From CAZRDB01 sp964598695 (GTDB lineage Bacteria; Armatimonadota; Zipacnadia; UBA1398), in NCBI GenBank assembly GCA_964598695.1, contig CAZRDB010000006.1, positions 1-56,649 of the forward strand: DNA of 56,649 nucleotides. The letters are read 5' to 3'. The notes under the pieces were generated by a model. The model worked only from the letters and a program-made list of their open reading frames with translations. It did not search any database and was not told the origin of the DNA. A program made the translations under genes and the position numbers. The stretch's first letter is position 1; each line of letters starts with the position of its first letter. Of this stretch, positions 23,871 to 32,408 are shown one piece after another.

Positions 23871-25310
23871 ATGCGCGCGTGGTTCTCGACTGCACTGGTG
23901 TGCCTGGCCCTGGCCGAAATCGGCTGGGCGGCAGACGTGAAGGACGCGCCGATCGTGATGGAGGATCGGCCCCTCACGGCGATGGGCCAACACTCGCCGG
24001 CGCTGTGCAGCGAGGGCAACTGGATCGCCTATCTCCGGTACGTCGTCGGCCCCGACGGCGAAGTCCGCCAGGCGCTGTGCATGGGCAACACCGCCGACCC
24101 GGGCATGGAGAAGCGGATCACGACGAACTCACTGGTCTACCACCCGAGCTGGCGCGTCGGGACCACGCGGATCGTCTGTGTCGCGATCCCCGCCGATACC
24201 AAGCGCCGGCCCGGCATCTACGAGATCGACGCCTCGGGCGATTCGGACCCCATCGTCGTGCTGCCGACCTCGCGCAGCTCACTCCCGTACGCTCCAACGG
24301 TCTCGCCGGACGACCGTCAGCTCGCCTACTTCACCTACTCGAACGACCCGGCGCCGGCGCGCCGCGGCGAGATCGTCCTGTCGCTGCTCAACTTCAGCCA
24401 GGCGGCCTCGTTCGGTGAGGTGGCCCCCTACGATAAGGAGCCGTTCCGGCTCAGTGAGGGCTCGGGCCCCTGGTGGCACGGTCCCGGACTCGTGCGGGTG
24501 CTCGGCGAGCGCCGCACCGAGAAGGGGCTGCGAAAGGCCGTCTACGAGTACTCCGTCGAGAGGAGCCAGTGGCGGCGCGTGTTCGAGATCCCCGACGAAC
24601 TGGGGATCGAGAGCATGGCGTGGTCGCCGTCGGCCGGCACACTCGCCTACCTGCGCGAGGGCGCGGGCCCGTCGCAGATGGACGTGGTGCTCTGCGGACC
24701 CGACGGCAAGGACCCGAAGGTGCTCACCACGGTGGCGCGACCGATGAAGCAGTTGCCGCGGCCTTTCCCCAATGACGTGGTCTGGCTCCCGGACGGCTCG
24801 GGCCTGATCGTCGTCTCCGGCGGCAACCTGCGCCTGCTGCGGCTCGGCAAGGCCTCGGAGGCGGATGAGCGCGTCTGCCGCGACAACCTCCGCATGATCT
24901 ACCGCGCCTTCCAGCGGTTCGCGTACGACCACGGCGGGCAGTACCCCCCCCGGCCGGCGGGAGTGGCTCCCGACTCGACCGAGCCGAGCACCGCCTGGGT
25001 GGGGCCGCTGCTCGACGTCTACCTCGACAACCCCTCGGCCCTCTACTGCCCCTTCGATGGCCGGCCGCGCTCGCCCCATGCCAGCAGCTACGTGCTGAAC
25101 CCGTGGATGTTCGGCCGCAACTTCGACCAGGAGGCGCTCAAGAGGGATCTGCCGATCCTGTGGGAGGCCGACGCATGGCACGAGGGTTCGGCCCTGGTCC
25201 TGTACGCCGATGGCCATGTGGGGCTCGTGCAGGGCAAGCCCACGATGCCCGGCGAGGGCGCGGGCGGGCAAGTCGACATCCGCGTTCCGACGACCGGCGG
25301 CGGGCACTGA
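23871..25310 (+). CDS. Secreted beta-propeller protein with C-terminal H-X9-DG domain
   Basis: A 479-residue exported protein; the signal peptide MRAWFSTALVCLALAEIGWA precedes AD. Residues about 35-330 contain TolB/PD40-like propeller repeats (APTVSPDDRQLAYFTY, MAWSPSAGTLAYLREG, DVVWLPDGSGLIVVSGG). Residues about 338-460 then switch to the conserved part of DUF1559-type pseudopilin-like proteins: CRDNLRMIYRAFQRFAYDHGGQYPP, LYCPFDG, SSYVLN and HEGSALVLYADGHV. The same block is in the protein at 10765-11826. There is no prepilin signal. ATG 23871 follows GGGGAGG. The next gene starts 5 bases after the stop and encodes another propeller-like protein, so they are probably one operon. Function is unknown. 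Confidence 0.7.
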   Translation: MRAWFSTALVCLALAEIGWAADVKDAPIVMEDRPLTAMGQHSPALCSEGNWIAYLRYVVGPDGEVRQALCMGNTADPGMEKRITTNSLVYHPSWRVGTTRIVCVAIPADTKRRPGIYEIDASGDSDPIVVLPTSRSSLPYAPTVSPDDRQLAYFTYSNDPAPARRGEIVLSLLNFSQAASFGEVAPYDKEPFRLSEGSGPWWHGPGLVRVLGERRTEKGLRKAVYEYSVERSQWRRVFEIPDELGIESMAWSPSAGTLAYLREGAGPSQMDVVLCGPDGKDPKVLTTVARPMKQLPRPFPNDVVWLPDGSGLIVVSGGNLRLLRLGKASEADERVCRDNLRMIYRAFQRFAYDHGGQYPPRPAGVAPDSTEPSTAWVGPLLDVYLDNPSALYCPFDGRPRSPHASSYVLNPWMFGRNFDQEALKRDLPILWEADAWHEGSALVLYADGHVGLVQGKPTMPGEGAGGQVDIRVPTTGGGH

Positions 25311-25315
25311 GCCCC

Positions 25316-26848
25316 ATGGCGCGCTCTCGCGTTCCCGTCGCCTCCTGGGCCGCCCTGGTGTTCTGCCTCGCGGCCGCCGCCTGTGCCGCCGAGTGGACCG
25401 CCTGGGACCTGGGCCCCGGCCGGGAGCCGCTCGTCACGGAGGACGGGACGCGGATCTGCCACTTCCGCCGCCTCCACGAAGGCTGGGCATTCGTGAGCTG
25501 CGCGCTCGACGGCTCCGACGCGATCTCCCACGCCGGCGCGCGGAGCGAGGGTGCGGAGCCGGCCCTGGCGCCCGAGGAGGTGGCCGCTCCCCCCGCGCTG
25601 GGCGAGCGGGGACGACTCGCCCTGATCGGGCGACGGATACTCCTCCTGCTGAGGGGTGGCTCCCGCGCCGAGGTTGCCTCGCTGCTGGGCGCCCCGGATG
25701 GGGCCCCGCCGACGGCTGTCGCGCTCGCCGCGGCCTCCCCTACCCTCGCCGCCGCCTACCCCGATGGCTCGCTACGCCTCGCGGGACCGGACGTGGCCAC
25801 GGGCCCCCGCCGCTACGTCCTCCCGGAGGTCGCCTCCTCACTGCAGGTCTCGGGCGATGGGGCCCTCGCGCTGGCCTCCTCCGAGGACCGCGGCTGGCTG
25901 ATCCGGACAGCGGATGGGACGGTCGCCGCCGAGCTGACCGGAGGGCCGTGCGCACTGTCCGGCGACGGCCGGCGGTACGCCTTCGTGACCGAGGAGCAGC
26001 TCGAGCGGGTTGCCCTTGGCCGGACCTCCCAACCCGCGCGCATCGCTCTTCCCGCCCGTCCGGCCCGCGCGCTCATGCTCGACGGCGACGGCAGGCACCT
26101 CTTCCTGCTGGCCGATGAGGCCCTGTGGCGGCTCGCCTGGGTCGGGGAGCGCTGGGACCGGATCGCCGACTGCTCGGACGCGGCACGGTTCTCGGTGAGC
26201 GGCGACGGCCGGGTCGTGGCGTTCGAGGCCGACGGCAGGATCCGTGTGGCCTCGGCCGATGCACGCGAGACCCCACCGACCCAGCCCGTTCATGTGGAGC
26301 GTCCGCGCGACCTGCCGAGCATCGAGAGCGTGCTCCCGGGCCTCGAGGCCCTGGCGGCACGGATCGCGCGACAGTCGGAGCCGGATCGCCCCTCCGGTCT
26401 TCTCGCACGCGATCCGCAGACCGGGTGGGGCCTCTACCGCCAGGCCGATCCGCCGCTCTCACTGCGGGTGCCGCCCGAGTGGTCGGTTGCCCCCGCCTCC
26501 GAGCCCGGCGGACTTGACCTCGCGAGCCCCGGCGGCGACCGAAGCATCGCCGTGCGGACCATGCGCGGGCCGGAGGCCGATCCGGCCGCCTGGGCCGACG
26601 CCCATGCGGAGGCCCTGGGCATTGCATCACGGCCGCAACCGGTGACGCGGCTGTTGGGTGGGGTGAGCGGGCTCGAGTGGCGCCTCGTCGCTCCCGACGG
26701 CGCCGCGCTCCTGCTGGCCGCGGCCCGTTGGGCCGATGGCCTGGTCGGTCTGATCGCGCGGTACCCCGACGGCGAGACTCCCGCCGAGCTCCGCACCGCG
26801 GTCGAATCGCTGGCACTGGAGCCGTGGCCGACCGAATCAGACCGGTGA
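25316..26848 (+). CDS. Secreted propeller-like protein with C-terminal P-x-W domain
   Basis: A 510-residue exported protein. The signal sequence ends LAAAACAAEW; the cysteine could be a weak lipobox, but signal peptidase I cleavage is equally possible. Residues about 40-340 have short repeats with G-D-G turns (LQVSGDGALALASSED, LSGDGRRYAFVTEE, LMLDGDGRHLFLLADE, FSVSGDGRVVAFEADG), like PD40/WD40 blades. Residues about 385-505 (LSLRVPPEWSVAP to TAVESLAL) form a separate domain that I also see in 10765-11826 and 27913-29244. ATG 25316 lies 5 bases after the previous stop with no clear ribosome site, which suggests coupling. The last 12 bases overlap the convergent oxidoreductase gene. Confidence 0.6.
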   Translation: MARSRVPVASWAALVFCLAAAACAAEWTAWDLGPGREPLVTEDGTRICHFRRLHEGWAFVSCALDGSDAISHAGARSEGAEPALAPEEVAAPPALGERGRLALIGRRILLLLRGGSRAEVASLLGAPDGAPPTAVALAAASPTLAAAYPDGSLRLAGPDVATGPRRYVLPEVASSLQVSGDGALALASSEDRGWLIRTADGTVAAELTGGPCALSGDGRRYAFVTEEQLERVALGRTSQPARIALPARPARALMLDGDGRHLFLLADEALWRLAWVGERWDRIADCSDAARFSVSGDGRVVAFEADGRIRVASADARETPPTQPVHVERPRDLPSIESVLPGLEALAARIARQSEPDRPSGLLARDPQTGWGLYRQADPPLSLRVPPEWSVAPASEPGGLDLASPGGDRSIAVRTMRGPEADPAAWADAHAEALGIASRPQPVTRLLGGVSGLEWRLVAPDGAALLLAAARWADGLVGLIARYPDGETPAELRTAVESLALEPWPTESDR

Positions 26849-27877
26849 CCGGGGGGCGATCCGGACCGCCGCCCCGGCGCGGGCCGACTCCTCGGCCGCG
26901 CAGATCACCCGCGTGACCTCCAGCCCGTCCTCGCCGGTGGCAACCAGCGGGCAGCCGCTCGCGAGATGGTCGATGAAGTGGCGTACGGCCTCGCTCGGGA
27001 AGCCGGTGGGCCGCCCGTAGGTGTCCGGGCCGCCGAGCACGTCGGGGGCCCGGAACCCGGCGGTACCGGCGACGGTGATGACGCTGTGGGGCTGCGGCTG
27101 GATCTTGATGTGGCCTCGCGCCCCCACGACCTCTGCGTGGAAGTCCACGGCCGAGGGTGCGGCGTCGGCGAGGATCCAGCAGTTCTCGACCGTCGCGACC
27201 GAGCCGTCGTCCAGCTCGAGCGTCATGTGGAAGAAGTCCGGGGTGTCGATCCCCAGCTCGCGCAGCACCCGTGCGCGGCTGACCGCGTACACGCGCTCGA
27301 TCTCGCGGCCGGTCAGCCAGCGGACGACATCGACGCAGTGGCTGCCGAGGAACCAGGCCACCGAGCCCTCCTCCGCCCACGAGAGCACCTCGGTCGGCAC
27401 GCGAACGGCATCGGAGAGGCGGAGGTGGATGAGCTGCAGGGGGCCGATCTCCCCGGCGTCGATCGCTTCCTTGGCGCGCAGGAACGCCGGGTGGAAGCGG
27501 TTGTGGAAGTCGACCATGAGCGAGACGCCGGCCCGCCGTGCCGCGCCCAGGATCGAGCGCGCGTCCTCCACCGCGGTCGCGAGCGGCTTCTCGCACAGGA
27601 TGTGCTTGCCGGCCTCGGCGGCGGCCAATGCGGGGGTGAGATGGTCGAAGTCGGGCGTCGCGACGGAGACCGCTCGCAGTCCCGGCAGGTCGAGCAGCTC
27701 GCGGAGCGAGGCCGTGGCGATGGGGGCGTCACAGCTCCGCGCAAGCAGCCGGGCCCGATCTACGTCCAGGTCGCAGACGGCCAACACCCGCGTTCGCGGA
27801 TCGTTGGCGAAGACGCGCGCGTGCTCCGTGCCGACGATCCCGGCGCCGATGATCCCGATCCCGATCGCCTCGTACAT
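26837..27877 (-). CDS. Gfo/Idh/MocA-family NAD(P)-dependent oxidoreductase
   Basis: A 346-residue sugar or cyclitol dehydrogenase-type protein. The N-terminal Rossmann fold carries GIIGAGIVG (8-16) and the acidic residue after strand 2 (VCDLD). The family signature CEKPLA sits near residue 95, and the C-terminal alpha/beta domain includes FHNRFHPAF and the GSHCVDVVRWL histidine/aspartate segment (about 180-190), the usual catalytic region. ATG 27877 follows GAGGGG. It lies 35 bases downstream of the secreted-protein gene at 27913-29244 on the same strand. Members act on glucose-fructose, inositol or amino-sugar derivatives; the substrate here cannot be told. Confidence 0.9.
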   Translation of the reverse strand: MYEAIGIGIIGAGIVGTEHARVFANDPRTRVLAVCDLDVDRARLLARSCDAPIATASLRELLDLPGLRAVSVATPDFDHLTPALAAAEAGKHILCEKPLATAVEDARSILGAARRAGVSLMVDFHNRFHPAFLRAKEAIDAGEIGPLQLIHLRLSDAVRVPTEVLSWAEEGSVAWFLGSHCVDVVRWLTGREIERVYAVSRARVLRELGIDTPDFFHMTLELDDGSVATVENCWILADAAPSAVDFHAEVVGARGHIKIQPQPHSVITVAGTAGFRAPDVLGGPDTYGRPTGFPSEAVRHFIDHLASGCPLVATGEDGLEVTRVICAAEESARAGAAVRIAPRSPV

Positions 27878-27912
27878 GCGAACTACCCCTCAGTCGCGCG
27901 GCGCGGAGCCCG

Positions 27913-29244
27913 TCAGGACCCACTCGGAAGGAAGCGGACAGCGTCCTGCAGAGCCTGGAGCAGCCCCTCTCGGTCGCGGGCGAGGCTGCGCGGGCCGTCG
28001 ACCCGGACGAGGGTGACCTGGTCGCCCCGGTAGATGGCAAGCAGCCTGAGGAGCCGTGTGCCGGGGCCGGGCACGCTTCGCACGACCGCCGAGCGCACGA
28101 GGGCCGGGCATCCGGCGACCAGCTCCCAGCTCTCGCCGAGCGGCTCGGCGATCTCCTCCCCGGCCAGCGCCTCATCGAGGAGCGCGGCGACGCCGCGCTC
28201 GGGAACGGCGTGCAGGCTGGCGCGGACGCTGGTCCGCGGCGTCTCCCTGCCCACGCACAGCTCCGATCCGGTGTCGGTCTCGACCCGCCAGCCCTCGGGG
28301 AGACCGAGGATCAGGCCGAGAGGCGCGCTGGAGGCCGCCGCGGGGAACTCGGATCGCGCCGGCGCGCCCCCGCGGAATCGGGCTGAGGCGAGGCTGGCGT
28401 CGAAGGGTCCGAGCAGGGGATCGAGGGCCCCGATCGGCGCCGAGAGCACGAGCACCAGGGCGGTCCGATCCCGCGCGAGGTAGACCATGCAGGTGTCGAA
28501 ACGCGGTCCGCGGTACTCACGCCGCACACACCACATGCGGTCCACGTAGACGCGCGTCGAGCGCAGCAACCGGGCCTCCCCCGGCTCGCCGGCCGTTTGG
28601 CGCGCGAGCGCGGCCTCGACGTCGCCGGGCTCCACCCGGCCGGGCGTGCCGACGAGACGGATCTCCGCGTCGCCCATCGCGAAGCGGGCGAGGGTGAGAG
28701 AGCCTCGGTGGTCGGTGCGGACGAACCCGGGCGGGGGCATGTAGAGGAAGCCCGCCGAGGGCTCCACGAAGGGCAGCCCGGAGGCGGTCTCGGTGGTTGC
28801 GAGCACGAGGAGGCCGTCGGGCCGCAGCAGCGAGCGGTGGAGGACGCCCGACGAGTCCGGCGGCAGGGAGATCTCAGGGCTCGGCTCGCGCGCGACCGCC
28901 TGCCGCAGCACCGGGGTGTAGCCCGCCCGCCAGACGAGCAGGTCGAGAGCTCCCTCACCGGCCGGCTCCCGGAGCGAGAAACGGCCGTCGCCGTCGGTCG
29001 TGCCGACCGCGAACCCGGCCGAGGCGTCGACCGGCGCCCGTGCGCTCAGCTCATCACGCCCGTCGGGGCAGGCCCGGAGCGCGAGGTCGCGGCCGAGGAT
29101 GACGGTCGCCCCGGGCAGGGGCCGCTCCAGCAGCACGCCGTCCTCGACGACCGAGGCGTGTACGGCGCCGTTCCAGATGGGGAGCAGCTCGGACGGCGGT
29201 TGGGCAAGGCAGCCGTACAGCAGGGCCAGGGCAAGGCAGTGCAC
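27913..29244 (-). CDS. Secreted protein with carboxypeptidase-regulatory-like and P-x-GW domains
   Basis: A 443-residue exported protein. GTG 29244 follows GGGAGG at 6 bases and yields a short signal sequence (MHCLALALLYGC), possibly a lipoprotein signal. Residues about 25-120 look like a transthyretin/carboxypeptidase regulatory-like beta sandwich (LPGATVILG, TTDGDGRFSLREPAGEG, LLVWRAGYTPVLRQ). A middle part of about 200 residues is unrecognised. Residues about 310-440 (LGLILGLPEGWRVET to DAVRFLPSG) share the P-x-GW domain with 10765-11826 and 25316-26848. It sits 67 bases downstream of feoB on the same strand; a link to iron transport is unproven. Confidence 0.6.
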   Translation of the reverse strand: MHCLALALLYGCLAQPPSELLPIWNGAVHASVVEDGVLLERPLPGATVILGRDLALRACPDGRDELSARAPVDASAGFAVGTTDGDGRFSLREPAGEGALDLLVWRAGYTPVLRQAVAREPSPEISLPPDSSGVLHRSLLRPDGLLVLATTETASGLPFVEPSAGFLYMPPPGFVRTDHRGSLTLARFAMGDAEIRLVGTPGRVEPGDVEAALARQTAGEPGEARLLRSTRVYVDRMWCVRREYRGPRFDTCMVYLARDRTALVLVLSAPIGALDPLLGPFDASLASARFRGGAPARSEFPAAASSAPLGLILGLPEGWRVETDTGSELCVGRETPRTSVRASLHAVPERGVAALLDEALAGEEIAEPLGESWELVAGCPALVRSAVVRSVPGPGTRLLRLLAIYRGDQVTLVRVDGPRSLARDREGLLQALQDAVRFLPSGS

Positions 29245-29311
29245 GAAGGGCCTCCCTCAGGGTGACGCCGAGGAGTTCATTGCCGGGGCCCCCGGTCCCT
29301 CCCTGCCCCGC

Positions 29312-31357
29312 CTATGTGTAGCCGAGGGCCCGGCCCACGACCCGCACGAGCCAGGCCGCCAGCCAGGCGACGGCGGCGGTGTACAGCACGAGCAGGACCG
29401 GCCAGCGCCACTGCCCCGACTCCCGCCCCAGCAGAGCGAGGGTGACCACGCACGGGATGTAGAGCAGCACGAAGACCATCATGCCGTAGGCCGTCAGGGG
29501 GCTGAAGGAGGGATCGGACCGCAGCCGCGCGACAAGCCCCTCCTCGGTCTCCGCCTCGGCCTCGCCCGGCGCGCGCTCGGTGAGGGTCGCGAGCGAGCTG
29601 ACGATCGCCTCCTTCGCCGCCACGCCGGAGACCAGGGCGACGGTGACCCGCCAGTCGAAGCCGAGCGGACGCATGATGGGCTCCAGCGCCCGGCCGGCCC
29701 GACCAGCGATGCTGTGCTCGAGCGGGGGCGTCGTCTCGCCGTCGGGCGGCTGGGGGAAGTGGCAGAGCGCCCAGACGATGACGCTCATCGCCAGGATGAC
29801 CGTGCCCGCCTTCCGGACGTACTCCCACGTGCGCTCCCAGGTGTGCGCCAGGAGCGCTCGGAGGGTCGGCATCCGGTACGGGGGCAGCTCCATGACGAAC
29901 GGGTCCTCGGCCCCACGGAATGCGGTCCAGGTGAGGAGACGGGCGGTCCCGAGCGCGACGAGCACGCCGAGCACGTACAGGGACAGCACGACGCGGCCGC
30001 CCACCTCGGGCGCGAAGAAGGCGCCGGTAAGCAGCACGAAGACGGGCAGGCGGGCGCTGCAGCTCAGGAAGGGGACGACCAGCATCGTCACGAGACGATC
30101 GCGCCGGCTCGAGAGGATCCGGGTGGCGAGAATCGCCGGCACGCTGCATCCCAGCCCGATGAGCAGGGGGATGAACGACTTGCCGTGGAGTCCGATGGAG
30201 TGCATGAGCCGGTCGAGCGCGAACGCGGCGCGGGCGAGATACCCGGTGTCCTCGAGGAGCGCGACGCCGAGGAACAGCAGCACGATCTGGGGTACGAAGA
30301 CGAGCACGCCGCCGACGCCGCCGATCAGGCCCTCGACCACCAGCGAGCGCAGCGGGCCTTCGGCCATGCCGGCGCCGAGCGCCTCGCCCAGCAGGGCGAA
30401 GCCCTCCTCGGCCCAGCCTGAGGGGACCGCGCCCAGCCGGAAGACGACCTCGAAGAGGGCCCACAGGGTGAGCGCGAGCACGGGGAGGCCCAGCACCCGG
30501 TGGGTGACCCAGCCGTCGATGCGCTCGGTCCAGGCAAGTCGACTCGCCCCGGGCGTGGAGCAGACCTCGCGGCAGATGCCCGAGGCGAAGGCGTAGCGGT
30601 CGTCGGCGATCAGCAGCTCGGGGGCGTCGGCAAGGTGCTCGGCGAGGCCGCCTCGGATGCGGCCGATGGCGGCCAGGGAGGACTCGGGCAGATCGGGGAG
30701 GCCCTCCTCAGCCAGGCCGCAATCGCCCTCGAGCAGCTTGGCGGCGAGGTACCGCTGCCGCTCCGAGGCCACTCCGGCATCGTGGAGAAGCTCCTCGATG
30801 CCCCGGATCGCCGCCTCCACGTGGGAACCGAGCGGGTGGGGCTTCGGCGCCGGCGGGGCGAGGAGGACCTGCTCGATGGCGGCCAACAGGCGATCCAGGC
30901 CCGTGCCCTGCCGCGCCACCACGGGGACGACGGGGAGGCCCAGGAGCCGTCCGAGCTGGTCGATGTCGAGGTGGCGGCCCAGCTCCTCCAGCTCGTCGAC
31001 CATGTTCAGACACAGCACCATGGGCACGCCGAGGTCGAGAAGCTGGCTGACGAAGTAGAGGCTGCGCTCGAGGTTGGTGGCGTCGGCCACGCAGACGAGA
31101 ACGGCCGGCCGCCGCGAGAGAATCGCGCGCCGCGCGACCAGTTCCTCGTCGGTGTAGGCCGTGAGGCTGTAGACGCCGGGGAGGTCGAGCAAGCGGGCCT
31201 TGGCGCCGCCTGGGAGGCTGCACTCGCCCTCACGGACCTCGACGGAGACGCCGGGGTAGTTGCCCACATGAGCGTGCAGGCTGGTCAGGGCGTTGAAGAC
31301 CGTGGTCTTCCCGGAGTTAGGGTTCCCCGCCAGGGCAATGAGGGGCGCACCGTCCAT
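29312..31357 (-). CDS. feoB: Ferrous iron transport protein B
   Basis: GTP-gated Fe(II) permease of the inner membrane. The 681-residue protein begins with a G domain: G1 GNPNSGKTT (11-19), switch GNYPGVSVE, G3 DLPG and G4 NMVDE. A helical spacer follows, then the polytopic domain with the gate/core segments GLGCSVPAILATRIL and CSARLPVFVLL and the C-terminal GVAAKEAIVSSLATL. ATG 31357 is chosen because GGAGGGAG lies just upstream; a longer in-frame N-terminus is unsupported. The start lies inside the end of feoA (41-base overlap). With dtxR and feoA it forms an iron-responsive operon. Confidence 0.96.
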   Translation of the reverse strand: MDGAPLIALAGNPNSGKTTVFNALTSLHAHVGNYPGVSVEVREGECSLPGGAKARLLDLPGVYSLTAYTDEELVARRAILSRRPAVLVCVADATNLERSLYFVSQLLDLGVPMVLCLNMVDELEELGRHLDIDQLGRLLGLPVVPVVARQGTGLDRLLAAIEQVLLAPPAPKPHPLGSHVEAAIRGIEELLHDAGVASERQRYLAAKLLEGDCGLAEEGLPDLPESSLAAIGRIRGGLAEHLADAPELLIADDRYAFASGICREVCSTPGASRLAWTERIDGWVTHRVLGLPVLALTLWALFEVVFRLGAVPSGWAEEGFALLGEALGAGMAEGPLRSLVVEGLIGGVGGVLVFVPQIVLLFLGVALLEDTGYLARAAFALDRLMHSIGLHGKSFIPLLIGLGCSVPAILATRILSSRRDRLVTMLVVPFLSCSARLPVFVLLTGAFFAPEVGGRVVLSLYVLGVLVALGTARLLTWTAFRGAEDPFVMELPPYRMPTLRALLAHTWERTWEYVRKAGTVILAMSVIVWALCHFPQPPDGETTPPLEHSIAGRAGRALEPIMRPLGFDWRVTVALVSGVAAKEAIVSSLATLTERAPGEAEAETEEGLVARLRSDPSFSPLTAYGMMVFVLLYIPCVVTLALLGRESGQWRWPVLLVLYTAAVAWLAAWLVRVVGRALGYT

Positions 31358-31658
31358 GCCCGCGCTCCCTCCGGCCACGCTGGCGGCCGCAGCAGGCCTC
31401 AGGGGCCTGCCCCTCGACCTCAACGAGGATCTCCGCGGCCTCGGCCCGTCTCAGGCAGAGCCGGTAACCCCGGACCTCGACCTCGAGCGGGTCGCCCAGG
31501 GGCGCGGAGCGCACGACGCACACGGGCGCGCCGTGGGTGAAGCCCATCTCCGCGAGCCGGAGCCGGAACCGGGGCTCGCACGAGACCGCCACAACCGTCG
31601 CTCGGACACCCGGAGCGCAGCCCGCCAGGGGCGTTACCCCGTGGAACGGCTTCCTCAC
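31317..31658 (-). CDS. feoA: Ferrous iron transport protein A with Cys-containing tail
   Basis: Small SH3-like cytosolic partner of FeoB. The 113-residue protein shows the FeoA pattern: LAGCAPGVRATVVAV, RFRLRLAEMGFTHGAPV, GDPLEVEVRGYRLCLRRAEAAEILVE. FeoA normally has 75-85 residues; here about 28 extra residues follow, rich in Arg, Gly and Cys (EACCGRQRGRR, then CAPHC), encoded in the segment that overlaps feoB. The tail could bind a metal or cluster, like the Cys-rich FeoC, or just reflect a missed stop. The GTG start at 31658 follows GGAGGAGG and overlaps the dtxR stop as GTGA. Confidence 0.9.
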   Translation of the reverse strand: MRKPFHGVTPLAGCAPGVRATVVAVSCEPRFRLRLAEMGFTHGAPVCVVRSAPLGDPLEVEVRGYRLCLRRAEAAEILVEVEGQAPEACCGRQRGRRERGHGRCAPHCPGGEP

Positions 31659-32167
31659 GGAGACGCCTCCTCCCGCCCGCCGGTCGTGAGCCAGCACGCG
31701 GTCTCGCCCGCCGCGCCACAGGGGCCCTGGCCCCCGGTCTCCCACAGCGACTGCAGGTTCACCAGCCACGAGCGGTCCTGCCGCGGGCAGTCCAGGACGC
31801 ACCGCACGAACCCAACCATGCGGTTCAGGGTGCCCTGGCCGATCGAGTGCTCCATCCGGCAGGCCTCAACCTCGGCCACCTCCGGATCGACGCGAAGCAC
31901 CTCCGTGAGGAAGCGCGTGAGCGTGACGTGGCGCTCGACGAGCTGGCGCGCGTGCGCGAGCCCCAGGGCGGTCAACGAGACGCGGCCGTACCGCTCGTGC
32001 TGCACCATCCCGGCCTTGCCGAGTGTGCGCAGCGCCGACGTCACGCTCGGGAGCGACACGGCCATGGCGGAGGCGATCTCCTTGACGCGGGCGGTCTCGC
32101 CGCTCTTCGTGAGGTGGTAGATCGCTTCCAGGTAGTCCTCCATACAGGAGGAGAGATCGGCCGGCAA
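31655..32167 (-). CDS. DtxR/MntR-family metal-dependent repressor
   Basis: A 170-residue winged-helix regulator that probably represses the downstream feo genes when iron is sufficient. The N-terminal helix-turn-helix is clear (MEDYLEAIYHL, then VKEIASAMAVSLPSVTSALRTLGKAGMV). The dimer/metal domain contains RHVTLTRFLTEVL and the EACRMEHSI segment with Glu, Cys and His ligands typical of the family. The C-terminal ~50 residues lack an SH3 domain but carry four cysteines (CVLDCP, GPCG, ACWL), a pattern seen in some members. The TTG start at 32167 is preferred because GGGAGG lies 6 bases upstream; ATG 32143 is the alternative. The gene leads dtxR-feoA-feoB. Confidence 0.92.
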   Translation of the reverse strand: MPADLSSCMEDYLEAIYHLTKSGETARVKEIASAMAVSLPSVTSALRTLGKAGMVQHERYGRVSLTALGLAHARQLVERHVTLTRFLTEVLRVDPEVAEVEACRMEHSIGQGTLNRMVGFVRCVLDCPRQDRSWLVNLQSLWETGGQGPCGAAGETACWLTTGGREEASP

Positions 32168-32189
32168 ATGGCGCCTCCCGCAACCGCGA

Positions 32190-32207
32190 GTTATAGCGTA
32201 CTAATAC
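32190..32207. promoter_or_regulatory. Candidate DtxR-type operator before dtxR-feoAB
   Basis: GTTATAGCGTACTAATAC is an imperfect inverted repeat: GTTATAG and the complement of CTAATAC (GTATTAG) agree at five of seven positions around a 4-base centre. It is the most AT-rich spot for hundreds of bases, ends 23 bases before the dtxR start and overlaps the likely -10 region. Autoregulation by the metal repressor is inferred. Confidence 0.45.
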
Positions 32208-32232
32208 TGTTCCACATGGCGGGCGGCGTCAA
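32204..32232 (-). promoter_or_regulatory. Possible promoter for dtxR-feoAB
   Basis: On the minus strand TTGACG (32232-32227) lies 17 bases before CAGTAT (32209-32204). The -35 is strong and the -10 weak; TATAAC further downstream is a better -10 hexamer but has no -35 at the right spacing. The site overlaps the candidate operator, so bound repressor would block polymerase. Confidence 0.4.
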
Positions 32233-32408
32233 GCCGCCGTTCCGCAGGTCGCGGCCGGGTCGTGGTGGAACAGACGCCAGGCAGCCCCGATGCCGGGCGA
32301 CCGAGCCGAGGAGGAAGCCCGTTGCCCGTGCATGCCCCCGTCGCCCCGCTTCTCGCCGTCCCCTTGGTCCGGGCTGGCAGCCTGTCGCCCGACGGTCGGA
32401 GGTAGCCG

